A stretch of 64,000 bases of DNA, from the NCBI GenBank assembly GCA_003254905.1, contig QANU01011207.1, positions 1,290,716-1,354,715 on the forward strand, in the 5' to 3' direction. This document shows, one piece after another, positions 12,375-24,120 of the stretch. This DNA is from Nissolia schottii. Its lineage: Eukaryota > Streptophyta > Magnoliopsida > Fabales > Fabaceae. Position 1 is the first letter of the stretch. Every line of letters starts with the position of its first letter. Both the position numbers and the translations under genes were made by a program. The notes beneath the pieces are model-generated. The model was not told the DNA's origin. It was given only the letters and a program-made list of their open reading frames with translations, and did no database searches.

Positions 12375-14834
12375 ACTATTATAATATATGTCATTCTATA
12401 ATATAATGATCCACCGTCGAATCCTTAGATTAAGCATCACCGCAAATGTAATTCATACAAGAAATACGTCTAATTGTATAATTAGTTTTATTGGACTAAA
12501 TAATAAAAGTCTGCTACCCTAAAGAAATACTAGAATCAAATTATTCTATTTAACTATATATGGCACGCTCAGAATCTTCATACACGTCTATAAACAAATC
12601 AACACTCGCATGCCCAAAAATATATCCCTATTGTTTACGTGCTTCAATAAGGTTTGAAGAAAAATGCCTCTATTTATTTAATATATCACTAGTGAAGGGT
12701 CAATTATCCAAACAAGAGTTTTTAATTATTAGATATATTTTTTAAAAAAAATAAATTAGATTCTCTTTATCTTTTCATCAAGAACACGACAGAGAAAAAT
12801 ATAATCTTACTATGAGGGATCCATCATTATCAATAGACTCAAATACTGGTACAAGGGCAATAATTGGTATAGAAAATCAATATTGTGATATCATCACACT
12901 CAGATATTAAATGGCTGATTAAGACAAGTATGAAGCTCCAGCACCTATTGTTTAGTGCCCCATCTTATGTCACAAAATAAAAGTGGGGGAGAGTATATCA
13001 TAAGTCGGTTGTTTAATTAAATCAAGAGTTTAATTAGTAGGCATCAAAATTCAAAACATGAGTTTGATAATTATATTGAGACAAAAAAAAAATATGAAGA
13101 CATTAGAGGGCAATAGAGATATGTCTCTTGTGTCTCTTTATTTTAAAAGTACAAAAATTAACTTAAAAGTTATTCACAGACATGTCTCATATATTTTTTT
13201 TTATTTGAATGTACACAGATTAGTTATGAAAAATTAATCTTAAGCAAAGATAATTTTAAACACGTTCTCTAAACATATTTTACTACCTCATTAATATAAC
13301 ACATAAATAAATCAGTATCTCAAAAGCCTTACATAAAATAATATATAATTAAATAATAATATAAAACTCTTCTATGATCATCCTAATTAAACTCTTAAAC
13401 CAAACTTGGAGATTTTAAGAGGTAGTTGGTCAGTTGCTTTTCAGGAAAAGAAAAAGAAAGAGGGTCTCAATGATGGGACCCTTTTATCTCTTGGTTTTGT
13501 TTCCCATTGAGAGCAAATAAACTACCTAGCTTATCCCTATAAGTCCCCCAACAAGACAACATCCCTCTGCGAAGAAAGCCCCCAAGACCTTGACCTTTGG
13601 AAGATTCCAGACCAGGGGATGAAGGGGGCCTAACAATGAAACTCAGATACATCACTTTCCACTCTTATAATTTGTTTGGCTTAGATCGAGTAGAACAGAA
13701 ATTTTTGTATGGTTATACAACATTATGTTGAACATGTTTTTAATTGCATGTAGAATGATATCTCAATTTTCATTTTTAAAAAGAACTATTAATTAAAACT
13801 CAAATGTCATTTTGTATACGATCAAGAGCATATTTAACATGATATTTCATAACTACAGAATAATTTAAATAGAATTAGCAAAAATGTTATTTATACATAA
13901 AAATTAGACACTTAATAGACATGCAAGAAAAGAGAGATACAATCATTCGCGTCTAAAATATATTTAACTTTTGTGTATAAATAACATTTTTCACATTTTT
14001 TTGACAGAACTATGGTCTCACAAAGAGAGAACAAACCAAGGAGAGCAGTAAAAAGAAGAGGGACTCAAATATGCAATCTCACCGACCATATCTACTCTAA
14101 AATAGTCTAAGCTTCATGTTTTCCCAAGTGAACAAAATAAAAGCAAAGGGAGAAGAAACCCATAGTAGTGTAGTATTTGGTGGACAAAAAATGCAGAGAC
14201 ATAGAGACAACAAAGACATGTCTTGTGTATCACTCCATTTTGTATGTATAAAAATTAATTTAAAAATTGTCCTCAAAGATGTCTCTTGTATTCATTTTTT
14301 TAGATATACAAAAATTAGTTAATGTTTTTTTCTTGTTCTTCAAACATATTTTTGTTTCTATTATCTCCGTATTTTAAATCGCAGGAGGTTTACTAAACCC
14401 TGCCTAAAAGATAGAAAGAAGGAAAAACCTTCGAGGCATGCGGTTGACAAAGGTAACACGTGAACAATTGAAAACACACAATGGAAAGCCATAGATTCTG
14501 GGGAGACAGAAGTACATCTGCTCATTGAATGAACATATGATTATGTTCAATGCTATGTCACAGTTAAGACCTTCTTTGTAGACCACAGATTCAGCCTTGA
14601 TATTAATCATTTCAACAATTAAAATGTCAAATAATGGGAACTTAAACCCTACACAACCAAACTGAAACTGTGTACAAAAATAATGCTGTCTGGAACCTGA
14701 AATTTTCATTCTGTGGCTAGAAATTGCATTATAACATGTTTTGCATAACAAAATTAGTCACAAAATAAATTCACTATTTTTTCTTTTTCCCTTCAAACTC
14801 ACATACACAAGCTACGAATACATAAACAGGAAGA
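12375..14834. other. Intergenic DNA with a diverged repeat pair
   Basis: Mostly AT-rich and non-coding. Segments near 13080-13245 and 14185-14320 resemble each other: both have GACAAAAAA, then AGAGACAT-type words, then ACAAAAATTAA, then a TGTCTC word and GTATT-T. They look like two copies of a short dispersed repeat. The right end should contain the 3' UTR of the WD40 gene. Confidence 0.4.
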
Positions 14835-17800
14835 TTATTCGACAGATACTGATTTGTTGATTCCACTTGCGACATCAGCGACGAATATGCTACCCGAATC
14901 GCACCATCCGCCCAAAACATCTTTGTTGGAGCACTGCAATGTAAAATACAATAATGTTAGATACATACAAGAAGCTCAAGAAGAAGAAAATATAATGCGG
15001 CAGATTTTCCATTTCATAAATAAGAATAATTCTACGAGGAAAATGAAATTCTGATAAGAAATCCGGAAGCATGCGTATCAGTACCTTACTAAAGCCGAGC
15101 CAGTTTGAGTCTCCTCTAAATGAAAATAACTTGTTGGTTTCTTTCCATTGTCCGCCAAAGACCTGCATTGGTTAGTCCAAAGTGTAGCACGTTAGAGCAT
15201 CTACGTGAATATTCAGGGCAACGCCTTACACAAAGAAATGAAAGAATGCTACGAATGGTGAGTTATAGAATAGAAACTTAGTTTGAAACGAGCATCTGTT
15301 ATCTTATTGACCTTAGTAGGTGTTATCCATCGGTCGAAAAATATTTGAGAAACAATTACCTCATAATCAACGCCTTGAATATAGATGTAGTCAGGGTCAA
15401 TTGTTGAGAAAGTCAGCCCTGTTATCTGCGGTAATATCGGTAGCACGGTCAATTATAGTCATACAAAGCAGCAACAATATACCAAGCAAACGTGCAAAAG
15501 TATTTAATTGCTTTTCCAGATGAACAACACAGGAGATCAACTTAAGCACATTGATGATAAAGCAATTGGCAACAGCTAACAGTAAAGTACATGATAATGT
15601 CTAAGGTATTGCAATTTCTTTAAGAAACATCAACGTTGAGAAAGATCAAGGAAGAGCGCGATCTCAAAACTGACCTCAAACTTTGAGCAGTGCACCCATC
15701 TAGACAATGCTGACCATCTATATTAAGATGCAATTCATAGACTAAGATTAACCCGGACAAGGTAAATTTGAAAAGAGAAAAAAAAAATACTATATATGAA
15801 GAGTAATCATGGGTTCTATATACAATATTTACGATACAGATTTGCAAACAATAATGACAAGTCATGATTGCTGAACCAATTTTCTACTCGTTTTATCTAG
15901 AAGTCAAGAAGGAAACTGACTTGCGAGGGTCATATATAGTCACAGTACGATCTGCTCCACCGACAGCAATATTACCGGTGGAAGAACTGCAGGCGGAATA
16001 CCAGATATCGCCAGGGGTGCCACAAATCCTATGTAGACAACCGCCGTTTTCTTTCATTCTCAAGTCCCACAAAGTAAGCTGCAATTATGTTTCAAAAATT
16101 TGCACAAAAACATATACAAATAGAAAGTATAAGGCAGAATTCATTATAACAGTAAAACATGAAAGAAAATACAAATCTAACAAATTTACCTGGCATCCCT
16201 CAGTAATAGCTAAGATAGAACTTTGATTTCCATTAACTACATTTTGCATGAAGGTTAATGAGGTAGGGTTCCAGAGCCTGAAAGATGACAAATTAACTAA
16301 GAGAAATGCTTATAATGAAATGTGAATTTATACAAAATTTAACAGATGTTATCAATTATTCCTTTTGCTTTATCAGCATAGTCAAAATTCAACTGAAAAA
16401 TTGACAAAATACCAGGTCACTTATGTCCTAGGAAAGCCAAAAAGAAGACATGAAAAAAAAAAAAGAGTTCGTCAATGTAAAATGCCTATCAAAGAAGCAA
16501 TGCAAAACTTAAGTTTACTTATTTAAAACAAGAATAAATGATGTAGAAGCAACCAGAGGTAGAAAGTGTTAAAAGTATTGTAGAGAATCCTTACGGTCGT
16601 AATGTACGAATGTGGATGTCCTGGTCATAAACATCAATGGCTTTGCAAAAGCTACGCGCAACAGCTGCCTGGATAAAACCATACATAGAAAGGTCACAGT
16701 CACAGTCACGGACCAGAACCACTATTTTCTTGTGCAAGCTTGTCAAACCGAAGTTCTGGTTTTGCTATGGTCTATACTCCTGTTCTATTGTTTTTCATAA
16801 GACAAACGGACAAAAATTAAAGAATAGGATTTACACTATGAGATTTAAAATCATATTAAAGCTAAAATTTAGTCTAAGTCTCTACACACTTGACTAACTG
16901 TAAAAGTTCTACCTCCTTTTTAATTTTATTTTTTTCTTTTTGGAGATGAAAAGTCATTCTGCAGATGGAACCACAATTAACTTGGTACACAAAGAGCTCA
17001 CCACAGACAATTGATTCGGGCTAAAGCAGAGTCCTGACCAACTTCCTTCTCCAATACCATTATCAGGAGGCAATACTGAATATGTAACCCGATCAACATC
17101 TGCAGATCGGCAGAGACACATGCAACTCTTACTTAAGGCAGTGATAACATTTAAGGGCTGGATTTAAAGTCCAAGAAAGGACAATGCAAGGTAGCCACAA
17201 CCAATTTGACAAATTACAAGCCTGAATAAGTTGGCATAGTGTTTGACTCTTCAATGAAGTAAGATAACATACACCAAAATTGGGGTCCATGTTAATTGCC
17301 CAGTTCAATTTTTAGCAGGACATTTTAGTGTTTGTCACTCTTAACATGGTAGAAGGAATTGATCAAGGAAATCAAATTAGCAAACCTATCAACAAGATTC
17401 GTATTTACTAGAACACAAGCAAAGCATTACTGGTGCAAAAACCATAGAAGTGTTTTGAATACTATTTTAACAAGTATTGGGAGCACTGTCAAAGTTCAAG
17501 TGCTCGGTTGCCAAACTTAAGGTTAAACTCTTCAAGCGATAGTTTGCCAATGAGCTAAAGTTGGTTTTGTACAAAAACTAAGAGTATCAAGCAAAAGAAA
17601 AATGTTTATTTATCGATGAAGTTATTTTTTAACATTTCAGGTAGCAACAGTTGCCTCTAGCAAAAAACTAAATATTATAGCCAATAGGAAAATCATATAA
17701 ATTTCGGAAACTTTATAATTGAAGGGCAGTATGGTCTCATCTTCAAAGCAAAGTTCAACATAAAATTAATTTCCATCACAAGTCAGAATGAATAAGGTAG

Positions 17801-18900
17801 ACAAGAAAATAGTACCTTCACCAGATGTATCTAGTTTAGATACAATAAGATGACCATACGAATCCACGCTTCCCAACATTAAGTAGCCATTGCCTGAAAA
17901 GTACAGCAAGTTTAAACACAGCATAGCTTTATTCGTGCAAATTATGCTGATAGAAATATTATACTGCATAGCAAAACAGCACATACTCTCCATGTCAGCG
18001 AGAACAATGCTCTGGATTTCTGAACGGTGAGGACAGCGGTTAACTCTCAAAGAGGCAATAATCTACAAGAGGCCATAATATGCAAACTCACTAAATTAAT
18101 AAGTAATTGGGAAGTAAAAAAAACAAACCAAGAACACACATAGATTTCAATATATCATATAGCAAACATGATTGAAGCATCAGGCAGGTAGATTTGCTTT
18201 GCAATAACGAGACTCCAGCACATACCTCAGTGTGCTCAGGTATCAAGAGGCTTTCTTTCCCTTTGCTGACTAAAGATGATTTTTCCATAGCAACCTAGAG
18301 ATCAAATACGAATTCAAGTGAAGCAAAACACAGAAACCATCATTTGCAGAACTAAATTTACTCAAACTGAACCAGAAAAAAATTACATTTTGCATTTCAA
18401 ATCACAAGACCAATTCTAATGACAACAAGATTTGTCCTACAACAACAGTACCCTTCTTCAGCTTAAGTCTATAGTAGTAAGCACCAATTGCAACAAAACC
18501 ACACATGTGAGTGCATTTTAAATGTTCATTCTCGTTGATCAGTTCTTCAATCAGAACTAACTAAAATAATGCCCAAAAGGACCATTTTTCTACCTAAAGT
18601 TCTAACCTCAGAAGAAAGAGAGTGTGAGACAAACGAAGAGGGGGTACCTGGAGCTTATAGATGTGAGGACCAGAGGCTATGTAGACAAAACAAGAACATG
18701 GGTCATGGCTCACCTGAGAGGTAAACGAATAAAGTTAGAGCCTTTTTGAGAAAGGGAAACAGTAGGAAGTAAAAAACAGAATTTTGGGAGAGAGAGAGAA
18801 CATGAAGTGCAAGGCGAGTGGATTGAAGGCTTCCGGGAGATGGATTCTGAATGAGGGTGGAAGGAACCACAGCTTTTTTCAAACACTTGGCCTCCAACAT
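14835..18900 (-). CDS. WD40-repeat (beta-propeller) protein, 13 exons
   Basis: Exons on the minus strand: 18900-18802, 18713-18648, 18294-18226, 18062-17987, 17893-17816, 17099-17002, 16668-16595, 16277-16190, 16078-15921, 15699-15675, 15425-15360, 15162-15085, 14933-14835. Every intron is GT-AG, the joined frame is uninterrupted for 357 codons and ends in TAA. WD-type strands are clear, for example LTLWDLRM in exon 9 followed by GGADRTVTIYDPRK, and LWNPTSL in exon 8. Exon 10 is only 25 nt. The length suits one seven-bladed propeller, so it is probably a scaffold or adaptor protein. I do not recognise the specific subfamily, so no partner or pathway is claimed. The start ATG at 18898-18900 is the first in frame with exon 2; the sequence upstream looks like a 5' UTR. 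Confidence 0.88.
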
Positions 18901-20378
18901 CTGTATTCTGTTGTTGTGTTTGAAGAAGCAAAAGCTTGGTTTGGTGTTTGGAGGTGGCGGGAACAAGTGTGTGTGGGTTTTGCACTCTATATACCTTTGC
19001 TTGGTTTGGAGGTTGGAGGAGAAGACTTGAGTAGTGGGAGTGATGATGCTCTACAAAAAGAGGGCAAGAGACTGAGAAAGAAAGTGTTGGTTCTCTTTGG
19101 GCCTTACTATTCCTCATGCTTTCCACCATTTATTTTTATTTTTCTTTTTTGCTTTTGTAAGACAAATTTGGTAAAATAAAATGAAATAAATATCATACAT
19201 AACTAGATGGTTAAATATAATCTTCTCTCTTTTTTTTATTTCGAGAATGAGAGGATATCTTGATCCATCACTAAATTAAAAATAGTAATAATGGAATAAG
19301 AACAACGATAGTAACAAAAACCTTATAACTTGCAACTTTAAATATATGCATCAAAAGCTGATGATCGTGGTCTAGATTTCCGATTTATAGGATACAAAGT
19401 AACCAGTACAGAGAGTCGTGTCTCGTGTTCTCAATCGCTTGAAAGTACAAAGACATATGCGCCGCAAATAAAGTGTCTAATGTTACTGGTTTAATGATTA
19501 AAATTAGGAGCATACGGTTTAATGTTTATTGGTTCTCTTTTTATCGACATTTTTCATTCCCTTACTCTCATACCTCTAGAACTCACTACTGAGTCCTTGG
19601 CCATATTACAAAAGCTAACAAGGTATATCATCAATAACTTTGTTTAGAAATTGCAATATCAATTGAGAATTTAATTTTAAAATTAGGACAATATGCAAAA
19701 CCAAAATCTCCGATTTATTCATCCATTTGAACCACTCTCATTTCAAACCTTTACATTACGCAGACTAACCATATTAACTTCACAATAACCTTACATTTAT
19801 TCAGTTTTAATAATGTTCAACAATAATTTAATAATCGTGTTGATTAACGATACAACACCCGTTAAATCACAACAAAAGTGTAGCATACAAATTGGCATTG
19901 ACACTTCTCATATCCTTTGTATTTCAATTAATATTGCCGTATCTCTGTCGAGAATTGTACGGAGTTCAGAATTTGCCACTGATTCGTAGCTTCAAAGAAT
20001 TCATTGAATTAATCCGCTAAATTCATCAATTGATTTGTCCATAAAAATCCAATTATTTACAAGAAAAACTAAACTTTATTAATGCTTTCATATGCAAAAA
20101 CATTACCAAAGAGTGTAAAATACAACAAATCACTTGCCCTACTTCGAAGAATAAAATAAGAAAAAAGAAAACCCATAAAATGTGTTGATAGAGCTCAGGC
20201 TAAGGTCAGAATATATGAGATGACGCATGACAAAGGAGCATCACCAGCAGCTCAGGAAGCAACACCCAATCCCGTAAACTCTAGAAAATCAAGAGTTCAA
20301 TACTTAAGGAAATTATATATTAGTGGCTACAGAGAGTTGCAAGAAAAATTCAAAACAATATAATATCACGAATATCAA
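18901..20378. other. Promoter side of the WD40 gene and spacer
   Basis: 18901-19120 is C/T-rich on the minus strand and fits a 5' UTR and proximal promoter for the WD40 gene. The remainder to about 20378 is AT-rich and non-coding. Nothing else could be supported. Confidence 0.45.
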
Positions 20379-20571
20379 ATGGGATTTCAACAATTTGGCA
20401 CACAGACCAACGATCCAATGCCTGTTTATGCTAAGAAGCGGCAAAACAAAAGATTCAGGGCCGATATGCACGTGAATATAGAAATATTATCACTAAGGGA
20501 AGAAATAGTACATTTATATGTAGAAAATGAAAACCAATGGCAAAACATCGAAAATGAAAAAGAAAATACAT

Positions 20572-20882
20572 AGCCCTCAGTTCTCATAGCTAAATACAAA
20601 TCATCTGCAGCTTTCCAAAAGGGTTTCATTTACAGCCTTCTAGCACCATCCATAACCATGAAAGAATTTCTCTTAATTTGAAGATTCAGGCCTCCCAAGC
20701 ATTTTTCATATATATATATATATATATATATAGATATTCACACACACACACACACACACACATACAGAGAGAGACTGAGAGAGAGAGAGAGAGAGAGTGC
20801 GAGAGGGGCAATGGTATGGTACAGAGCCGGCTATGAACAAAGCCACCCAGCCACTCAATAGTCTATTTGTCCATCATTGGGC
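20572..20882 (-). other. Foldback unit A, C/D-like termini
   Basis: The plus strand starts AGCCCTCAG and ends CATCATTGGGC, with imperfectly complementary ~80-bp arms around a TA/CA/GA microsatellite. Read on the minus strand, the 5' end is GCCC then AATGATGG (box C-like) and the 3' end is CTGA (box D) then GGGC, so the termini can pair. The inner arm AGCACCATCCATAACC opposes GGCAATGGTATGGTAC. Confidence 0.5.
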
Positions 20883-21303
20883 ATCAATAGCATGGAGGTA
20901 AATCCAGTTCAATTATCACTATTACAATTACAGGGGGGAAATTTTTTGTTCAGATCAGATCAATGTTTGAAATTTGAAGATGAAAAACAACAACCACCGA
21001 GCATTATCCCACAACGTGGGGTAGGCAAATTTGAAGATAAAAAAGATGGAGGAAAATACAACACATAAAATATCAAAAGAAAAACAGTGAAACGCCACTT
21101 CATTTAGTCATTGAACTTCTATAAACACAGATCAAAACAAAAGTGGATCAAACCATGATAGCACACAAACCGCCTCATATTTCAGTATCTCACAGGTCAT
21201 CTTTGTCATTTGGCAGTTTCATCATTGGAGAAAGAGAAATATTGAATTCACATTGAAACCCTTGTGACAAGATGTTAAAAATGGAATGAGAAAAGGAATC
21301 CAA

Positions 21304-21454
21304 AGCCCTCAGATCTCATAGCTTAATACAGACTCATATGCGACTTTTCACACGGATTTCATTCACAACCCTCCTGTACCTTGGTGTACCAGAAACCAAA
21401 CACATCCTTAGCTAATCCAAACACACACACACACGCACACATAATAAGAGAGAG

Positions 21455-21492
<38 letters not shown>

Positions 21493-21570
21493 CGAGAGAA
21501 AGAGAGGTGCAGATCAGGTTCTGAATGAAACCATGCAGCCGATCAACAATCTAATTGTGCATCACTGGGC
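21304..21570 (-). other. Foldback unit B, C/D-like termini
   Basis: Same architecture as unit A: plus-strand ends AGCCCTCAGATCTCATAGC and TGCATCACTGGGC, with a CA/TA/GA microsatellite loop. On the minus strand it reads GCCC, then AGTGATGC, and finally ATCTGAGGGC. The arms are diverged from units A and A' but close to unit B'. Confidence 0.5.
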
Positions 21571-22003
21571 AGGATTAAGTACATTTTCCCACAAAACTTT
21601 GACAATACAAGTTTATCTTCAAAGAGTGAAAAAGACAATAGCACAAATAGCAAACAAAATTTCAACCATTTGGCATACAGAATGGAAGTCCCCAAAATCA
21701 TACTAGAGGAAAAGCTACAATTTACCACTATATCCTAACTACAACTAGGAAAAAGGATGCCAATGAAACAGAAAACGAAAAGGGTGCCAATGAAACAGAG
21801 GCGAAAACAACAGGAAATGAAAATTTTGATGCTAGTAACAGGGTCAAACAATAGATTTAAAAGAAATTAAAATGGAAACAAAAAATAATTCATACCAGGT
21901 ATAAATGTTTATGCACACAGAAACAGTATATGAGGCCAAAAATTAGAGTACACCCACATTTTTTTTGAAAAAGAGTCATTTGCCACAAAAAAATAAAACG
22001 CAC

Positions 22004-22286
22004 AGCCCTCAGATCTCATAGCAAATTCACATCATCTGCAGCCTTTGAAACGGGTTTCATTAACAGCCATCTTGCACCATCTTTTTATTTATTTATTATT
22101 ATTATTATTACTACTACTACAATATATATGCATATATATATATACATATATGCACACGCCCGCACACATACTCTAGAGAGAAAGAGAGAGAGAGAGACAG
22201 AAAGGGCGAGAAAGACGATGGTGCAAGTCTGGCTATGTACAAAGCCTCGTAGCCACTCAAAAGTATCTACTTGTCCATCATTGGGC
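22004..22286 (-). other. Foldback unit A', strongest inner stem
   Basis: A copy of unit A. The inner arms GCCATCTTGCACCATC and GATGGTGCAAGTCTGGC are nearly perfect reverse complements and flank a loop of TTA, CTA, TA and GA repeats. The outer ends again give GCCC/ATGATG and CTGA/GGGC on the minus strand. Confidence 0.55.
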
Positions 22287-22905
22287 CGCAATAGCATAGA
22301 GGGCAATCCAGTTCATTTATCACTAGTACAATTGGACAATGTGTTGGGTTCTATGTTAACTCTATTTGAAGTTTCAAAACAAATGAAACTAAAAAACATA
22401 TAGAAGCCCAAAACAAAAACAACAAAACGAATATAACAGTGTGAACCACTATTTCATTTAGTCATTGAACTTATATAAATACAAAGATTGAAACTAAAGT
22501 TGCTCGGAGCATCATATCACATAATCCACCACAGGGTTCAGTATCTCACAAATTTGTTCAGTCATTTGATGATTAAGTACGTAAAAAACAATAAATCATA
22601 ATGAATATGGCTGATCAAAAGGCAAATACTAATTGCATAGGACACATGCTGAAAACAATTCAGGAAACAACCTATCTCAAATGTCCATAAGATAATTCAA
22701 AGAGGGTTCTTCAATTCCTATCTTCCATTTACAAAATCGGACAAAATCATAAAGCAGAAAGAAAAAAAAGGGAAACCCCGTTTGGGTATATGCAAATTCT
22801 AACATTAAAAGAAAAAAAACATTTTGACAATCTAAAGATAAATTTAGTTTCACATTGAATCACTTATAACAAGCTGTTGAAAAGGGAAACAGAAAAGGAA
22901 TTCAA

Positions 22906-23140
22906 AGCCCTCAGATCTCATAGCTTATTAAAGAATCATATGCGGCTTTTTCACGCTGACTTCATCCACAACCCTCCTGTACCTTGAGTACTATAAACCA
23001 AAAGCAAAACCCTAATCCAAACACACACACACACACACCAGAGAGATATATATAATAGAGAAAAGAAAGAGAGAGATACAGATCAGGTCATGAACGAAAT
23101 CAGTGTAACCGCTCAACAATCTATTTGTGCATCATTGGGC
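22906..23140 (-). other. Foldback unit B', promoter-proximal
   Basis: A copy of unit B and the first unit downstream of the putative minus-strand promoter. Minus-strand start is GCCC then AATGATGC, and the end is ATCTGA then GGGC. The loop holds (CA)n and GA-rich repeats. The arm pair CTGACTTCATCCACAACC and its partner at 23086-23106 is about 70% complementary. Confidence 0.5.
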
Positions 23141-23456
23141 ATGATAAAGTTCAATTCGACACATAATTATGACTATACAAGTTTCATACATGCAAAGAGT
23201 GGAAAGAAAACAAGAATAATTGTTTCTGCAAAGTACTGAATCTGAGATAGAAATTTAAACCTGAAAAATATAGGGGAATTGCACATTTTAGCAGCTCACA
23301 CAGAAGAAAACAATATGCAAAATAAGCTGAAGATAAAATGAACCGAACCAACACATAAAAACACAAGAAAAAAGAAAAGGAAAAAGAAAAGTGAATAGAC
23401 AAACACAATGAGAAGTGAAAATTGAAAGAGAGAGAATGGAAATTGAAGGAGCAGCA

Positions 23457-23640
23457 TTAGGGTTTGACTAAAAGTATACTGATGCAACATGAAAGTCTGT
23501 TGCTAACTTGTTATATAGTGGGAACCATGAATTTACGAATAGGCCCCTCTCCTCGCAAGGGCTTTTATATCTTGTGGGCCTGGTCCCATTGCAGAAGAAC
23601 TTGTCAACTACTGGACTTGTGTTACAGGGGTTAGTGGGCT
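23457..23640 (-). promoter_or_regulatory. Promoter-like block: Site II, TATA and telo-box
   Basis: On the minus strand, in transcription order: AGCCCA (23635-23640, Site II type), GGCCCA (23575-23580, Site II type), TATAAAA (23563-23569), TATATAA (23511-23517), then AAACCCTAA (23457-23465), a telo-box. The telo-box lies about 46 bp past the second TATA box, near where a leader would begin. This combination is known from plant ribosomal-protein and snoRNA-cluster promoters. No convincing protein frame follows, which favours a non-coding transcript through the foldback units. That transcript is inferred, not shown. Confidence 0.5.
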
Positions 23641-24120
23641 TTAGGGCACGACATTTGGGATTGCATTTCTGGGTTCCTTTTACCCATTTGTCTTGCTAAA
23701 GTGTTCCAGCCTATGAGAACCAATGACCAGGACAAAAAGAGCAGAAAAAAGGAAGTAAAAATACACGAGAGATATTTGAGTGTAGCACAAAAAGAGGTGA
23801 ACACTACAAAATTCATCAATTCTTCTAAATAAAATTTATCATTTCTTCTTACCTTTAGAAAAATCATCATTTGTGGAGCTGAAGGAGGGGTCTGGTTACT
23901 TGTATTCTGAATTGTTTAAATTAATTATGATATCGATTTTCTAAACTTTTTCCACAAAGAGCCAATCGTGTGTGGCTAAATATTTGATTTTGTGCTCCTA
24001 CCGTAGTAAGTATAGGAATGTTTATACAATCAACCAACCTAGAATAATGAATAGTTCATATTCTTGTTCACGCAAAGATTATTTTTTCAAAAGGTGCCAT
24101 ACATTATCTATCAAAATTCT

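Larger units (their letters stand above)
20379..23225 (-). repeat. Tandem duplication of a ~1.5-kb non-coding unit
   Basis: Two large units (about 20379-21660 and 21660-23225) align along their length. Matching landmarks include TTTCAACNATTTGGCA (20386 and 21659), AATAGCAT-GAGG (20886 and 22291), TTCATTTAGTCATTGAACTT (21100 and 22453), TTCAGTATCTCACA (21181 and 22537), TTCACATTGAA (21246 and 22849), and TATACAAGTTT or TACAAGTTT (21605 and 23173). Each unit contains two foldbacks. There is no conserved reading frame, so selection, if any, would act on RNA or DNA structure. Direction is given as minus because the promoter-like block at 23457-23640 points that way. Confidence 0.8.

Noticed and set aside
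14404..14751. 115-codon minus frame downstream of the WD40 stop
   Set aside because: No similarity; AT-rich 3' flank.
18710..19129. 139-codon minus frame upstream of the WD40 gene
   Set aside because: Ser-rich and without similarity. The true first exon (18802-18900) is in another frame, and this region is leader or intron.
22906..22970. U3 snoRNA
   Set aside because: The minus strand has CAGCGTGAAAAAGCCG, loosely like U3 box B, but boxes A and A' and the U3 5' domain are absent.
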